A DNA stretch of 64,000 bases. Origin: Prorocentrum cordatum (Eukaryota; Sar; Dinophyceae; Prorocentrales; Prorocentraceae). Position numbers and translations under genes: made by a program. Below, piece by piece: positions 36,507 to 46,673 of the stretch (its first letter is position 1; each line of letters starts with the position of its first letter). Location: positions 790,849-854,848 of the forward strand of contig CAUYUJ010016059.1 in the NCBI GenBank assembly GCA_963575745.1. Direction: 5' to 3'. Below the pieces are notes generated by a model. That model made no database searches, was not told where the DNA came from, and saw only the letters and a list, made by a program, of their open reading frames with translations.

Positions 36507-37870
36507 AGGTGCATTCGTTTGTATACATGCTAGGCCGATGTTAAGCCGAACAACCCAATGGTTGAAACTTGAAGCCTAATGTAAGTTTTCATTCTCGGAA
36601 TGGAAAAGCGATTATTTCAACGCGAAGGAGATCAAACATGATAAGAACTGTAATGTCCGATGGCGCGCGCGCGCGTCTGAGTTCTGCATTGCCCACTGAA
36701 GAACAAGTCTACGCTTTCCGTCGGTCTCCTTAAAGAGCCACAGAATGTTTCAAATTAGTTTTTGAAATTTCATATCGGCTTTTTCATTGTGGACAACGCA
36801 GAACTGCGATGCGCGCGCGCCGCGCTTCGCGGCGTACACGTTTGTGCCCCTCAGGAACCTATGTTAAGTTGAAAACCCAATGATGAAAACCCAATGTAAA
36901 ATTTCATTCGCTGAGTGGAAGAGGCGGTCATATAAACGCGAAATGAATGAAAACCATATGATCTGCAACGTCCGACGGCTCGGAATCTCGCGCGCGTAGG
37001 CGTGTCTGAGTTCTGTATAGTCAGCAATGGGAAAGTCGACGATCCCCTTCGGCCTCCATAAAGAGCTGCAGAATTTTTCAATTTTGTTTTTGGAATTACA
37101 GGTCGACTTTTCTATTGTGGACAACACAAGAATGCGATGCGCGCGCGCGCCCGCGCGTAGGCGTGTCTGAGTTCTGTATAGTCAGCAATAGAAAAGTCGA
37201 CGATTCCCTTCGGCCTCCTTAAAGAGCTCCAGAATTTTTCAATTTTGTTTTTGGAATTACATGTCGTTTTTTTCTAGTGTGGACAATAAAAGAATGCGAT
37301 GCGCGCGCACGCGCGCGTAGGCGTGTATGGGTCGTGTATAGACAGCAATGGAAAAGTCGACGGTTCCCTCCAGCCTCCTTAAAGAGCTCTAGAATTTTTC
37401 AATTTTGTTTTTGGAATTACATATCGACTTTTCTATTGTGGACAACACAAGAATACGATGCGCGCGCGCGCAGGTGCGCGCGTACGCGCGCTCGTAGGCG
37501 TGTATGAGTTCTGTATAGTCAGCAATGCAAAAAGTCGACGATTCCCTTCGGCCTCCTTAAAGAGCTCTAGAATTTTTCAATTTTGTTTTTGGAATTACAT
37601 ATCGACTTTTCTATTGTGGACAATACAAGAATACGATGCGCGCGCGCGCGCGTAGGCGTGTATGAGTTCTGTATAGTCAGCAATGCAAAAGTCGACGATT
37701 CCCGTCGGCCTCCTTAAAGAGCTACAGTTTTTTTTCAATATTGTGTTTGGAAATACATGTAGACTTTTCTATTGTGGACAATGCAAGAATGCGATGTGCG
37801 CGCGCACGCGTACGCGCGCGCGCCGCGCCGCGCGGTGTATACGTTTGTATACATGTCGAACCAATGGTCA
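36507..37870. repeat. ~160-bp satellite with alternating CG core
   Basis: The motif 'ctattgtggacaa' (or close) recurs at about 36785, 37113, 37274, 37433, 37612 and 37770, giving periods of about 158-179 bases after the first. Each unit has a GCGCGC tract of variable length, then 'gtaggcgtgt.tgagttctgtatagtcagcaat', 'gtcgacgattccc', 'cctccttaaagagct' and an AT-rich 'aatttttcaattttgtttttggaattaca'. The first two units (36.5-37.1 kb) carry an extra ~160-base segment starting 'gttaag..gaa..cccaatg'. The array is flanked by 'cgtttgtatacatg' on both sides (36509 and 37843). Confidence 0.93.
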
Positions 37871-39357
37871 CCCGCCAGAGCGCATTACATAAGACGGTGT
37901 TTCCGTAATAACATATAAGCGTTACGAAAATTAAAATAAGATGTTGCACCCTTAGCGTGCACCACGTGCTGTGGACAAGGTAAATTAACTGGTAGATCGC
38001 ATAGCGTACGCATCATATTTGGAACAACGCATAAATTTGCACGAATTGCTTCTGCATATATACAAGTGGGTACGCGCATCACATACATAGCAGCAGCCGC
38101 ATTGCAATACCGACGCTCATAGATTGCACCACCTAGGTTGCACCGTATTCGCAGTTGGGGGGGGGGGGCATTGCTTAAAGCATCCATCCGCACGCGTGCA
38201 CTGGTTCGTACATGTCAGTGGTACGTGATGCGCACGGGTGGGGTTGATGGTTGATTGCGTGTGTGTGCGTACATGAGCATATACACGTGCACCAGTGTGC
38301 ACAGGCACGAGGTGTCCTCATTACACTGTGACGAACATCATCGCTTCTCCAACTCAATGCGTGCCAAATCCCGTTGGTAACGACGGCGACGGCAACATGC
38401 GGTAGCAACGAGAGGGAGATACCCCTCCGGCAGGAGGAGGGGAGTGAGTTGGCGCCCCCCGCTCGGAATCGCACGAAATCCTGTTAGCGAACTGGCTGCC
38501 CTGCTCCTGCGGGCGAGGCTGACCAGGTCGCGCTTAGGCAGCCTAGGCCAAGGTCTGCGGACAAAAGCTCTGAGTGGTAACGCAGCGGATTGAGGTGGGA
38601 AGGTGAGCCAGAAGGTGAGGAAGGAGGAAGTGAAGGCACTTGCGAAGACTATGAGGTTGGGAAGGGGGAGTAGGGGCATGAGTGAATGGGAGAGGCAGAT
38701 CAGCAGAACAAGGCCCCTCGGGATAGGAAGGGAAATCCGATTGCGGCGCACGTGCGAATGCTCAGTCACTCAACCTTCAATATTGCACATCTTGTTCGAT
38801 CAAGTCTCCTCATCCTGGGCCCTGATCGTTACGTCACGAATGTGATCAGCATGCGCAGTGGACATAGCGTCGTCGACGTCGATGGCTGACAGTGAGGCCG
38901 CCCTCACGTTAAACATCGCGGTTCTCAAACGCCTCAGCCCCTTGGTGAGCAACTTGGCCTGGAGTTTCCAAAGGTTTCTCTCCCTGGCGAGTCGAAGGGA
39001 CCTCTTGCGGGTAGCAGGGCTTAGCTTCGCCAGGAACGCTGGGGCGGCGCGCGTAGGAGGCATGTCGTCGTCGGCCGTCGCAGCTTGCGAAAAACAAACT
39101 GATGTGCGGGCGCGTCGGGGCCGATTGAATACCTGAGAGAAAACACGGCAGCGGCACGAGGTCGGCGAGACAGGTTGGGCAAGCGGGCCGACGAGGAATC
39201 GAGGAAGAAGGAATCGCAGCACTCAGAAGCCCAAAGCCCTCAGACCCTTCAAAAGTTCAAAGTTCCAATCGCCCCAAGAGAGCCCCCCACAAGAACCCTA
39301 AAGCCCGAATAAACCAAAGCTGAATTGCCATAGTTGTGACGGACCTACATACTTTTG
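37871..39357. other. Non-coding stretch
   Basis: Contains a G run at 38157-38168. Minus-strand frame 39222-38800 includes the gene-like segment 'LAKLSPATRKRSLRLARERN' and might be a relic downstream of the 40-44 kb genes, but no motif or neighbour supports it. Nothing else was recognised. Confidence 0.4.
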
Positions 39358-39600
39358 GAGACCAGTGTGGCTTTTTGGGAAGCTGTTTGGCTCTTTGGGA
39401 ACCTGTCTGGCTCTTTGGGCACATTTGTTTCCCATATTTTCTTTGGTCCGGCTCTTTGGACACCTGTTTGACTCTTTGGGCACTTTTTGTTTCTTTTTTC
39501 TTGTCTGGCTCTGTGGGCACATGTTTGGCTCTTTGGGGACCTCTTTGTTTATGTTTTTCCGTTTGCCTATTTGGGGATTTGTTTCCTTTGCATTGTGCAG
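39358..39600. repeat. ~20-bp GGCTCTTTGGGCACCTGTTT minisatellite
   Basis: About ten imperfect 20-base units of this type, broken by short T-rich inserts ('tttgtttcccatattttct', 'tttttgtttcttttttct'). Cys/Leu/Phe-rich frames through it are artefacts. Confidence 0.9.
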
Positions 39601-39791
39601 GACGTATGACGGATTGCCGTTGCCCGTCGCGAATCGTCGTCCCTCGCGGCTCACCGCGTCACCATCATCATCATATCAATGCTCTTCTCTCGCTTATCCT
39701 CGCCTCACAATGTTAAGTTTGCGAGAACCTTCAGGGCCTTCAGGGGGCTTGGCTCAAGCCTGACTTCGGCAAGTGTGATTTTCAAAAAGGC

Positions 39792-41410
39792 TCAAAAACC
39801 GCTCGACCCAGCAGCTCCTGGATCAGGCGGGCGCAACGCATCTGAAGCGAACTCAAGGTCGTCCTGGTCGACCCCAGGCAACGTCTTAAAAAATTGCACT
39901 GCGTTGCAATCAACGTCTCGAGTCGCCATTGGCAGCGAGCCGACACATCTGACATGTCAAACCCTGTTGTCTCGCAAACTGGTCGATGCCTTGATCTGGC
40001 AGCGGAATCTCCAGCTCTCTTTCGGAACAGCGAGGTTGCAGATTAAACACTTTGCCCTCCCCCCCGTGGCTACCTCGAATGCTGACAGGCCAGCCCTTGC
40101 TAGACCACCAATCGAGTGCGCATCAGCGGCAGGCTTGGGCTTGGGCTTGGGAGCGGATTGCTTAGCCTTGGCCTTCGCCTTAGGCTTGGAATCCTCCTCC
40201 GCCAGCTCATCTGCATCGGCGGAACAACAACTCTCTGAATCTAAATCTACCTCCTCGCGTTCGCAGTCCGTGCCGTCGTCGGCATCGGCGAACTTCGCGA
40301 GCAACTTATGTTTCTTGGCAGGCGGCTTGTCTGCCACCAGACCTGCAGCGCTGGGCAGAGCACCTAGACCGAATGGTAGCAAACTGGCTGCCGCAGCCTC
40401 CTCAGCCCTTCGCTTTTGAGGTCGGCGCTGCCTGATCAAAGGAACCGAGTCCTTCGTGAAAGCGCCGAGGCTCAGGCAAAAACCGCTGAACTTAGCTGGG
40501 CCAGCATCATCACATTCAAAGAACAACACCTCCATGTGGTCTAAATCTGACCACGTGTCGAGGCCAAGGTGTCTAATGGCATTTGTCATGACGCGGCGGC
40601 CTACCAAATGCGACGTGCTAAGGATAACAAGCATGTGAGGAAACCCGATCCCCTCCTCGAGCGTGTATACTCCTGGCGCCGACGCCATCTCGCATACCTT
40701 GACCAGCACTTGTAGCTCGCCGTTGCTGAACTTGTCGATGATCATGTGGCGCTCGGCGGCTTCCCCATTCGGCCCGCCGATCTGGACCAGCACAGGCAAT
40801 TGCTTGGATGCCAACCTCAAGGGGGGATTGAACACGAAATTGCCAAGCGTGCCAACATCGCGCAGCGTCTCGCAGACACCACCGTGCTTGACACAGCACG
40901 GCTTCTGAGGAATGGCAGACCCAGGGGGGTTCGGCACGGCAGCGTCCGAATGGAAGAATATCTGTCTGGAGCGTTGTTCAGCAGCTTGCCTCGTCAAGCT
41001 CAGGTCTACCAGTTCGGGCTTGAGGGCAAGCCACGGGGCGTCGAACTTCGCCCCCGATTGCCAAGCTGAATCACCCTGAACCTTGCCTAGTACACGCTCG
41101 AACCACATGCTCCGAAAATTGGCGCCATCTCTAGCACTGCGGGGCCCCCCAGGCCCAGCCTCGCCATGGTCCAGGATCTCGTCCAATCTATTATTTTGAT
41201 CATCGCTACGTTGCTGCGCCATGACCTCATAGCACTGGCGGCCCTCTGGACCCAATCGGGCCCACTCCGCCTGCAATCGCGCCTTCTCTCCGACGGCTTG
41301 CGGGGTGAAGGCCTTGGCATTGGGGTCCCAATTCGCACTCGCAAACATAGTATACGCAGATTTTTTTTTGAAAATATCATCCTCGGTCGCTTGATCATGC
41401 GCTTGATCAT
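39792..41410 (-). pseudogene. HMG-box protein with C-terminal CCHC zinc finger, two disabling breaks
   Basis: A 463-codon frame (41348-39957) starts inside an HMG box. Its first half, KRMIKRPRMIFSKK, lies one frame away just upstream; the two meet at an A9 run (plus T9, 41361-41369). One base more would give KKKSAYTMF, followed by W, L and Y at box spacing (W at about residue 29 of the lower frame, then 'CYEVMAQQ'). The middle (about residues 60-310) is a globular region of unknown family. Then comes a nuclear-signal-like KRRAEE/PPAKKHK, an acidic Ser/Asp patch and a Lys/Pro/Ala linker. The end is AKCLICNLAVPKESW..., then a TGA at 39957-39959, then HVRC in the same frame, running on to 39792. 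C-x2-C-x27-H-x2-C resembles PARP-type nick-sensing fingers. HMG boxes bind bent DNA; the rest is inference. The start codon is uncertain. Confidence 0.65.
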
Positions 41411-41571
41411 TTTTGCTGTGCTGGAGTTACGTCCTGGCCTATCGTTGGCAGCCTGACTCGCAAACCTACCGAAACGAAACCGAAGCTTGTTGGACGGCAA
41501 ATGCTGTTGAAGAGTTCTCTCTGTTCTCGCAGCATTGGATTGTATGATGGCCTTGTGGTAAGTGCGTCGGC

Positions 41572-42270
41572 TCAACTCCCATGGTCGACATGCGAGGCCC
41601 TGGCCCCTCGCTTTTCTGACGCCTTGGCCCAACAAGTGCTTTTCTCGACCGAAATGCTTGAGATGGGCACGGCCGCAACTTGCAGGCGAAGGGATGCCTG
41701 GGCTTTGCCACCATCCGAAAGCAATCGATCCAACCATGTTTTCGAAAAATCGTCCAGACACAAAGTGCACTGACCACGTAGTTCGCGAAGCTGTGAAACA
41801 ACTGATCCAATGTCAGCCCCCCTCGCGTGCCCAGCGCAAGCTGACGATATCTCATATTTCGGCTGCTCGAAATAATGGACCAACCGACGCCAGCAATTGC
41901 CCATTGACATCAGAAGTTGGCAAGCAATCTTGAATTGATCACCCCTGCCATCACATGCGCCATTCCATTCTGAGCGAGAGAAGTCCTCCAACATTGCAGC
42001 CTGGGCGCACGCGACGCCGCGACCACGATCACCTGACAATACAGATAAGTTCTTCGAGCAAGATTCCATCATCTTGGCGCGCGCTGAATCCATGGCAACG
42101 GCATCGGCCTCCATGGTCGCTCCAGGCATGCTACGCGACAAACGGTGGAACTGAGACGTGGTCTTCTCGCAGGAGAGCACATAGTTGAGAAACGACTGCT
42201 GCGGGCGCTCCAAGGCCAGAGCTCTGCGACGAGACACGCCGCCTGGATCCTGCTCCATGTAGGTAATCAT
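41572..42270 (-). CDS. Hypothetical protein, possible continuation of upstream gene
   Basis: Open in the same frame as the gene upstream (44103-42433) and separated from it by a stop and a pyrimidine-rich gap of about 160 bases. Likely starts are ATG 42270 or 42258 (MEQDPGGVSRRR). The translation is well balanced: helical stretches such as QSFLNYVLSCEKTTSQFHRL, a region with several cysteines, and 'GQCTLCLDDFSKTWLDRLLS' near the end. After that it becomes less convincing before TAG at 41572. No family was recognised. It could be an exon, a fragment of the same retrocopy, or a separate small gene. Confidence 0.45.
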   Translation of the reverse strand: MITYMEQDPGGVSRRRALALERPQQSFLNYVLSCEKTTSQFHRLSRSMPGATMEADAVAMDSARAKMMESCSKNLSVLSGDRGRGVACAQAAMLEDFSRSEWNGACDGRGDQFKIACQLLMSMGNCWRRLVHYFEQPKYEISSACAGHARGADIGSVVSQLRELRGQCTLCLDDFSKTWLDRLLSDGGKAQASLRLQVAAVPISSISVEKSTCWAKASEKRGARASHVDHGS

Positions 42271-42432
42271 CAAGCCAGCCCAGGCGACTAGCCAGACGCA
42301 CTCGCTACACCCACTGACCCACGGCACCCAGGGTTCCCAGTGGGAGTAGTAGCCCCGCCCCCGCCCCCCGCCCAAGGAGGGCGAGGGGGGGGGCGACGAG
42401 GATAGCAGGAGGAAGGGGGGGAAGGGGGAGGA

Positions 42433-44103
42433 TTACGCGATGTAGGTTACGAGGGTGCGTCCAGCCAACCGTGCCTTGACAGTCTGCTTCGCAGCGCTAC
42501 CGACATCGTTCTGACCGCCAGCGCCAGCTGCAAGAAGGACGGACTCAACATCTTTGATGTCCTTGCTCGAATATGACATCCGCATGCTCCGGTGCAATAC
42601 ATCGCGTTGAACGCGGCATCTCCAGCACCACGCATTCGCTTTCTCCATGTGCTTCCAACGGTACTCTAGAGCAAGAGGGCAAGATGTCCGATTGACAATT
42701 TGATGGCCTCGGTTACTGCAGCAAGAGCTGCAGCACGAGACCGTCCACACGGACATTCAGAAGTACACCGATGATATATATTTCTCGTCTGTCCAGTCAC
42801 CATTGTCGTATCGCAATATCTCCAGCTTCTGCTCAGCTGTCAGCCCATGGCCTGATAGGTCCAAGGCTGCCTCGGCAAAAGAACGCCATTCATTGAAAGC
42901 CTCAGGAAGGTGAACAACTGGGCAAAACTCAAAGCTTGATGCGACTACGATTTCCAAGGACTTCTCCAACTGGGCTGATGACCGCCGCTATTGGCACAAA
43001 TGCCCACACCGAACTACGAACGACGACAGTCCTGGAAAATGCTTCAAAATTTGCTTGAGGCTCAGAACGCGACTATGCGCTGAGCAGTTCAAGCTGAAGA
43101 CTGCGGGCGCACCATCAGCCAAGGCAGGCTCCCCAAGCCGTATGAAATATTTCCGCTGCTGGTCGAAACCGCTCTCGCATTTAGATACAAGATTGCAGTT
43201 CACGACCACTGCATCTCGGACCATTGTCAAATTATTCCAAACCGGTGTCTTCATCGAGTCTGAGAGCACAGAATCAGGATCTAAACTTGTCCCTGTACGT
43301 AGCGCATCATTACAAACAGTCCATCTGCGCCATCTGTCCAGAACAGTGCTGTAATTCGCTTCTGACATGACTTGTGCAGGATATATCACAGACACTGCCG
43401 AAGCTGAAGGCCTTGCAACTGGGCCTGAGATTTTGAAAACTGATTCCATCAGATTCCAAACAGGAGCATGCACCATGCTGCACTTCGCTTTGTGTTTGTC
43501 CAACTCTGCACGGGTTCCAACTGGCGCTGCATCTAAAATGCGGGTCATATCGCCCCGACGGCGTGAAACCCACATCGACGCATCATCAAACGCATTCACA
43601 AACTGAGGCGCCAGGCAGGCGCCGTCTCCATGGAGCCAACGCTGCAGCCCAGATGCTTGGGCGGCAGCGTGGCTCACCAGAAGAGAGGACAAGTCTGACT
43701 TCTGAGAAGCGGCCCTATTCAACGCAACTGGAGTTACATGGCCACTACGAGCGTGGACGGACACGGCAAACGACTTCGCCATCTCATGGGAGAAACTCTG
43801 GCCACCTGTCATGAGATTTGCAACCATCGTTTCAGCGCGACGCCGTACTCTGTTCCCGAGCAACTGCTTGGCAACTGCCGCAGACCTGGAACGATTTGCA
43901 AGCTGCATTCTCGTTCTCGTGAGCTCCGTGTGTCGGAAGCCTGGTTGACGGCCGCGACCGCGGCCACGGCCGCGCGCGGCTCCAGGTCCTCGACCACGCC
44001 CGCCGCGGCACGCGCCAGGGGCCGCAACAGGTAGCGCAGGCGCTGGCCCGCCGACTGGCGCTGGCGCAGCGGCATCCTGCTCGGCCACCACGTCTGCGAA
44101 CAT
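42433..44103 (-). pseudogene. Retroposed hypothetical gene with in-frame TAG and TGA
   Basis: A relict spliced leader ends 47 bases upstream of ATG 44103 (MFADVVAEQD), which fixes the start. One frame then runs 1.67 kb without introns, broken only by TAG at 42988-42990 and TGA at 42757-42759, to a stop at 42433. N-terminal residues about 25-55 form an RGR/GRGRG-rich arginine-glycine tract, often RNA- or DNA-binding. A large globular region follows with the conserved-looking stretches 'HGDGACLAPQFVNAFDDASM', 'VNCNLVSKCESGFDQQRKYF' and 'FSLNCSAHSRVLSLKQILKH'. The C-terminal part has paired cysteines (SCCSSCC, CWRC) that could bind zinc. The family was not recognised; the C-x2-H pair and DD would fit a transposase-like fold, but that is a guess. 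Lack of introns plus the leader argue for an mRNA-derived copy, now decaying. Confidence 0.55.
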
Positions 44104-44150
44104 CACTGGGACGTGAACGTGGACAAGAAAGAAAAGCAACCGCAAACGTA

Positions 44151-44172
44151 TTTGAGCCAAAATGGTTACGCA
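44151..44172 (-). other. Relict dinoflagellate spliced leader
   Basis: On the minus strand this 22-mer matches the dinoflagellate spliced-leader exon at 19 of 22 positions, including 14 contiguous bases CCATTTTGGCTCAA. Mismatches fall at positions 2, 7 and 22. In dinoflagellates the leader is trans-spliced onto mRNAs, so a genomic copy directly 5' of an ORF marks a reverse-transcribed, reinserted mRNA. The first ATG downstream is 47 bases away and begins a long open frame. Caveat: another frame (CPRCEIHDTMSKL...) is open through the leader, so coding chance is not excluded. Confidence 0.65.
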
Positions 44173-44245
44173 TGCGTTTGCCGGCGTTTAGTTTGCTCAT
44201 CGTGTCATGGATTTCGCACCGTGGGCAAAACATGTCGAACTGCAT

Positions 44246-44875
44246 TTAGGGCGACGTCGTTCATCATGTGGGAGCGACTTGTTGTTTTTTGTATGACGCC
44301 TACCGAAGCTTGGGGGTAGTCGCCATCATCCCCCCCCCTCTCCCCCCTCCCCTTCCCCTTGCATTTCGCGTCGCCTTCATGCTGGCAGGGGCGGGGCGGG
44401 GGTCCACAAGAGCGCCCCTGAGAACATTGGAAGTCAAGGCGGGGGAAGTCTGCAAGATAATGCTGAGATTTCTGAGGGTAGGGGGGACGCGTACTTTGGG
44501 AGCCTAGGTCCTGAAACGCCCCGCCGTCGTGGCGCAGCGTAAAGAATAACGGGGGGGGGGGGGGCACGACTAAGAGTCTGACTCTGATAGAGCATTGCCG
44601 CTTGATGCGCTTAGCGCACTGTGTCTATTCAGTCTTGGTTTGTGCGGTGTGTATCGTATGCCGACACTTGGAGACTGCTGCAGGGATAAATTGTGAGTTG
44701 CCTGGTGGGGGCCCCGCGCTGTCCGAACTGAGATTTCCAAACATGTGACCCCCTCTTGATGTCATAGCATAGCACAAATACCACTTGGAACATAATTTGG
44801 GCAGCACTTCGGGCAGGCCGAAAAACCCAGAATGTTCTGATTTAGTTAAGTTGAAGCAATGCACCTTTCAACCAC
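44246..44875. other. Non-coding stretch
   Basis: Contains a C/T-rich patch at 44.33-44.36 kb and a G14-type run at 44551-44564. No gene recognised. It is the likely upstream flank of the retrocopy. Confidence 0.5.
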
Positions 44876-45100
44876 TGGCCCCACCACCATTGTACCCTCC
44901 ACTGTCCCACTGTTTCCACCTCATTCCCACTGTCTCCACACCACTGTCCCCACCACTGTCCACTGCCCCCCCCGTCCCCACCATTGCCCCCACCACTGTC
45001 CCCACCGCTGCCGTCCCCACCACTGTCCCACTGTCCCACTGTCCCCACCGCTGTCCCGCTGTCCCCTCACCACTGTCCCCGCCAACACCGCCCCCACCAT
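44876..45100. repeat. CCACCACTGTCCC minisatellite, copy 2
   Basis: Same family and orientation as 27.04-27.37 kb, with units of about 12-15 bases. Here it precedes, rather than follows, the GGTTCGAACC repeats. Confidence 0.9.
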
Positions 45101-45114
45101 TGTCCGCGCGCTCG

Positions 45115-45345
45115 GTTTTCGAAGGGCGGGGGGGGGGTTCGAACCGGCGGTGACCCCCCCGGTTTTCAAGGGGGCGAGGGGGGGGGGTTCGAACCGGCAG
45201 TGACCCCCCCCCCCCCATTTTTCATGATGAACGGGGGGGGGGGGGGAGAGGGGTTCGAACCGGTAGCGACCCCCCCCCCCCCCCGGTTTTCCAGAGGGGG
45301 GGGGGGGGGGTTCGAACCGGCAATGACCCCCCCCCCGGTTTTCCG
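45115..45345. repeat. G/C-run palindromic repeats around GGTTCGAACC, four copies
   Basis: GGTTCGAACC occurs at 45136, 45186, 45252 and 45309 (spacings 50, 66 and 57). Each copy follows a G run of 7-16 bases and is followed by 'gg(c/t)(a/g)(g/a)(t/c)ga' and a C run of 7-15 bases, then 'ggtttt'. The flanking G and C runs are complementary, so each unit can fold into a long hairpin with the palindrome in its head; the G runs could also form quadruplexes. Confidence 0.93.
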
Positions 45346-45420
45346 CCAGCAGAGTTAGAACGCGCTCTTTCCAATAATCTTAATCCAAAGGACACCCCAG
45401 GCATCCTCAGGATTCTGAGA

Positions 45421-46673
45421 CATCTCCAGGAATCGAGGGAATCAACCTCCTCCTCCCCGCCTTCCTCCTGGAGGTGGCATCGGGCGGCGTCCGGCCAATT
45501 GGTCTTATGCCCCTGATGGCGCGCGTCTGGAGCCAGATTCGCTGCCGCTGGTGCGCCGAGTGGGAGATGCGCCTGGACTGCCGTCTCTTCTGGGGGGCGG
45601 ACTCGCGCACCGCGTGCGATACGAGCGCGTGCGTGCACAACGTGCTGGCTGCGTTTGCCTCCCAGCGTGGCCTCGCCTCGGCCACGGTTTTCCTGGACAT
45701 GGCCAAGTACTACGAACACATCTCGCATTCGGAGCTTTTGCAGGCCGCCCGGCACCCCGAGTTCGACGTCGGATTCCTGCGGTGCCAGTGCTGCTGCTAC
45801 CGCGCGTGCCTACGCGTGGTGCTCCAGGGAGCTGTCAGCCGCGAGCTGATCGTGAACGGTTGGGTCATAGCTGGTTGCTCATGCGCCACGTCGCTGGCCC
45901 GCCTCGTGTTTCTGGCGGTGCTCAAGCGCGCAGCGGCCTGCGCCCCGATCATCCCCATCAAAAACGTGATCGACGACATCTCTCTCCACGGTGACGCTAG
46001 GGAGAGAACGGTCACGGAGCAGCCTGTAGGGCGCTACGATTCGATCAAGTAGGAGGTGGCGGCCCTGGGCCTGCCGACCGCCGACCGCAAGATGGGCTTC
46101 CTGGCCGACTCCACGGCTCTCGCGGAGGCGCTCTGCGAGCGCTGGGACATCAGCCTGGGGCCGAGGCCGCGCTCTCATCGCGACCTGGGGGGCGGCGCGA
46201 CGGCCGGGCGCATGCGGCGCGTGGGCGCGCAGGCCCTGCGGTCTGCAAACGCTCAGGCTCGCGGCGCACGCCTGGGGCAGCTTCGCCGGGCAGGCGCGCC
46301 GATCACGTCAGTCCTCCGCGCTGGCCCAAGAGCGATGGCATTGTGGAGCGCCGCGATCCAAGGCGCGCCGAATGGCACGCTCAAGTGGCTGCGAGCTGCC
46401 GCGCTCCGCGCCGAGGGGCGCCTCCCCCGAGAGGCCTCCCTCGGGCTAGCCATGGCCAGCTGGCGCGCCGGCTGGAGGCGCGACCCGTTCGTGCCATTCA
46501 CAACACTGGTCATCCAGACGCACGTCGACATGGGCTGCAGGTGCTATAGGATGGCGCGCGGCAGCCGGCCACGCAGCGCTTCCCGTGGGCGCGCTGCAGC
46601 ACCCTATCACGGCGCTGGTGCTCACCCTGCAGCGCGCCGGCTGGAGCTTGGAGTACCCGTTCACGCTGAGTGA
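45421..46673 (+). pseudogene. LINE reverse transcriptase, in-frame TAG
   Basis: The frame from about 45474 to 46673 is open except for TAG at 46050-46052. Recognisable RT blocks in order: 'GGVRPIGLMPLMARVW' (the RPI.L block), 'FLDMAKYYEHISHSELLQAA' with the first catalytic Asp at 45696, 'VIAGCSCATSLARLVF' (equivalent of the GxPQGxxxSP block, here diverged), and 'VIDDISLHG' with the two catalytic Asp codons at 45972-45977. Downstream is a thumb-like region ending in 'GCRCYRMARG'. Upstream of 45.42 kb the N-terminal endonuclease is missing. It would copy its own RNA by target-primed reverse transcription. Codon usage is strongly GC3-rich like the LINE tail. Confidence 0.8.

Noticed and set aside
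38800-39222. 140-codon minus-strand frame with basic helix
   Set aside because: Protein-like in part, but no motif, neighbour or regulatory context supports it; left as non-coding.
39749-39760. TTGGCTCAAG as spliced-leader relict
   Set aside because: Only ten bases match; the upstream half does not, and the site is part of a GGCTTG...CAAGCC palindrome.
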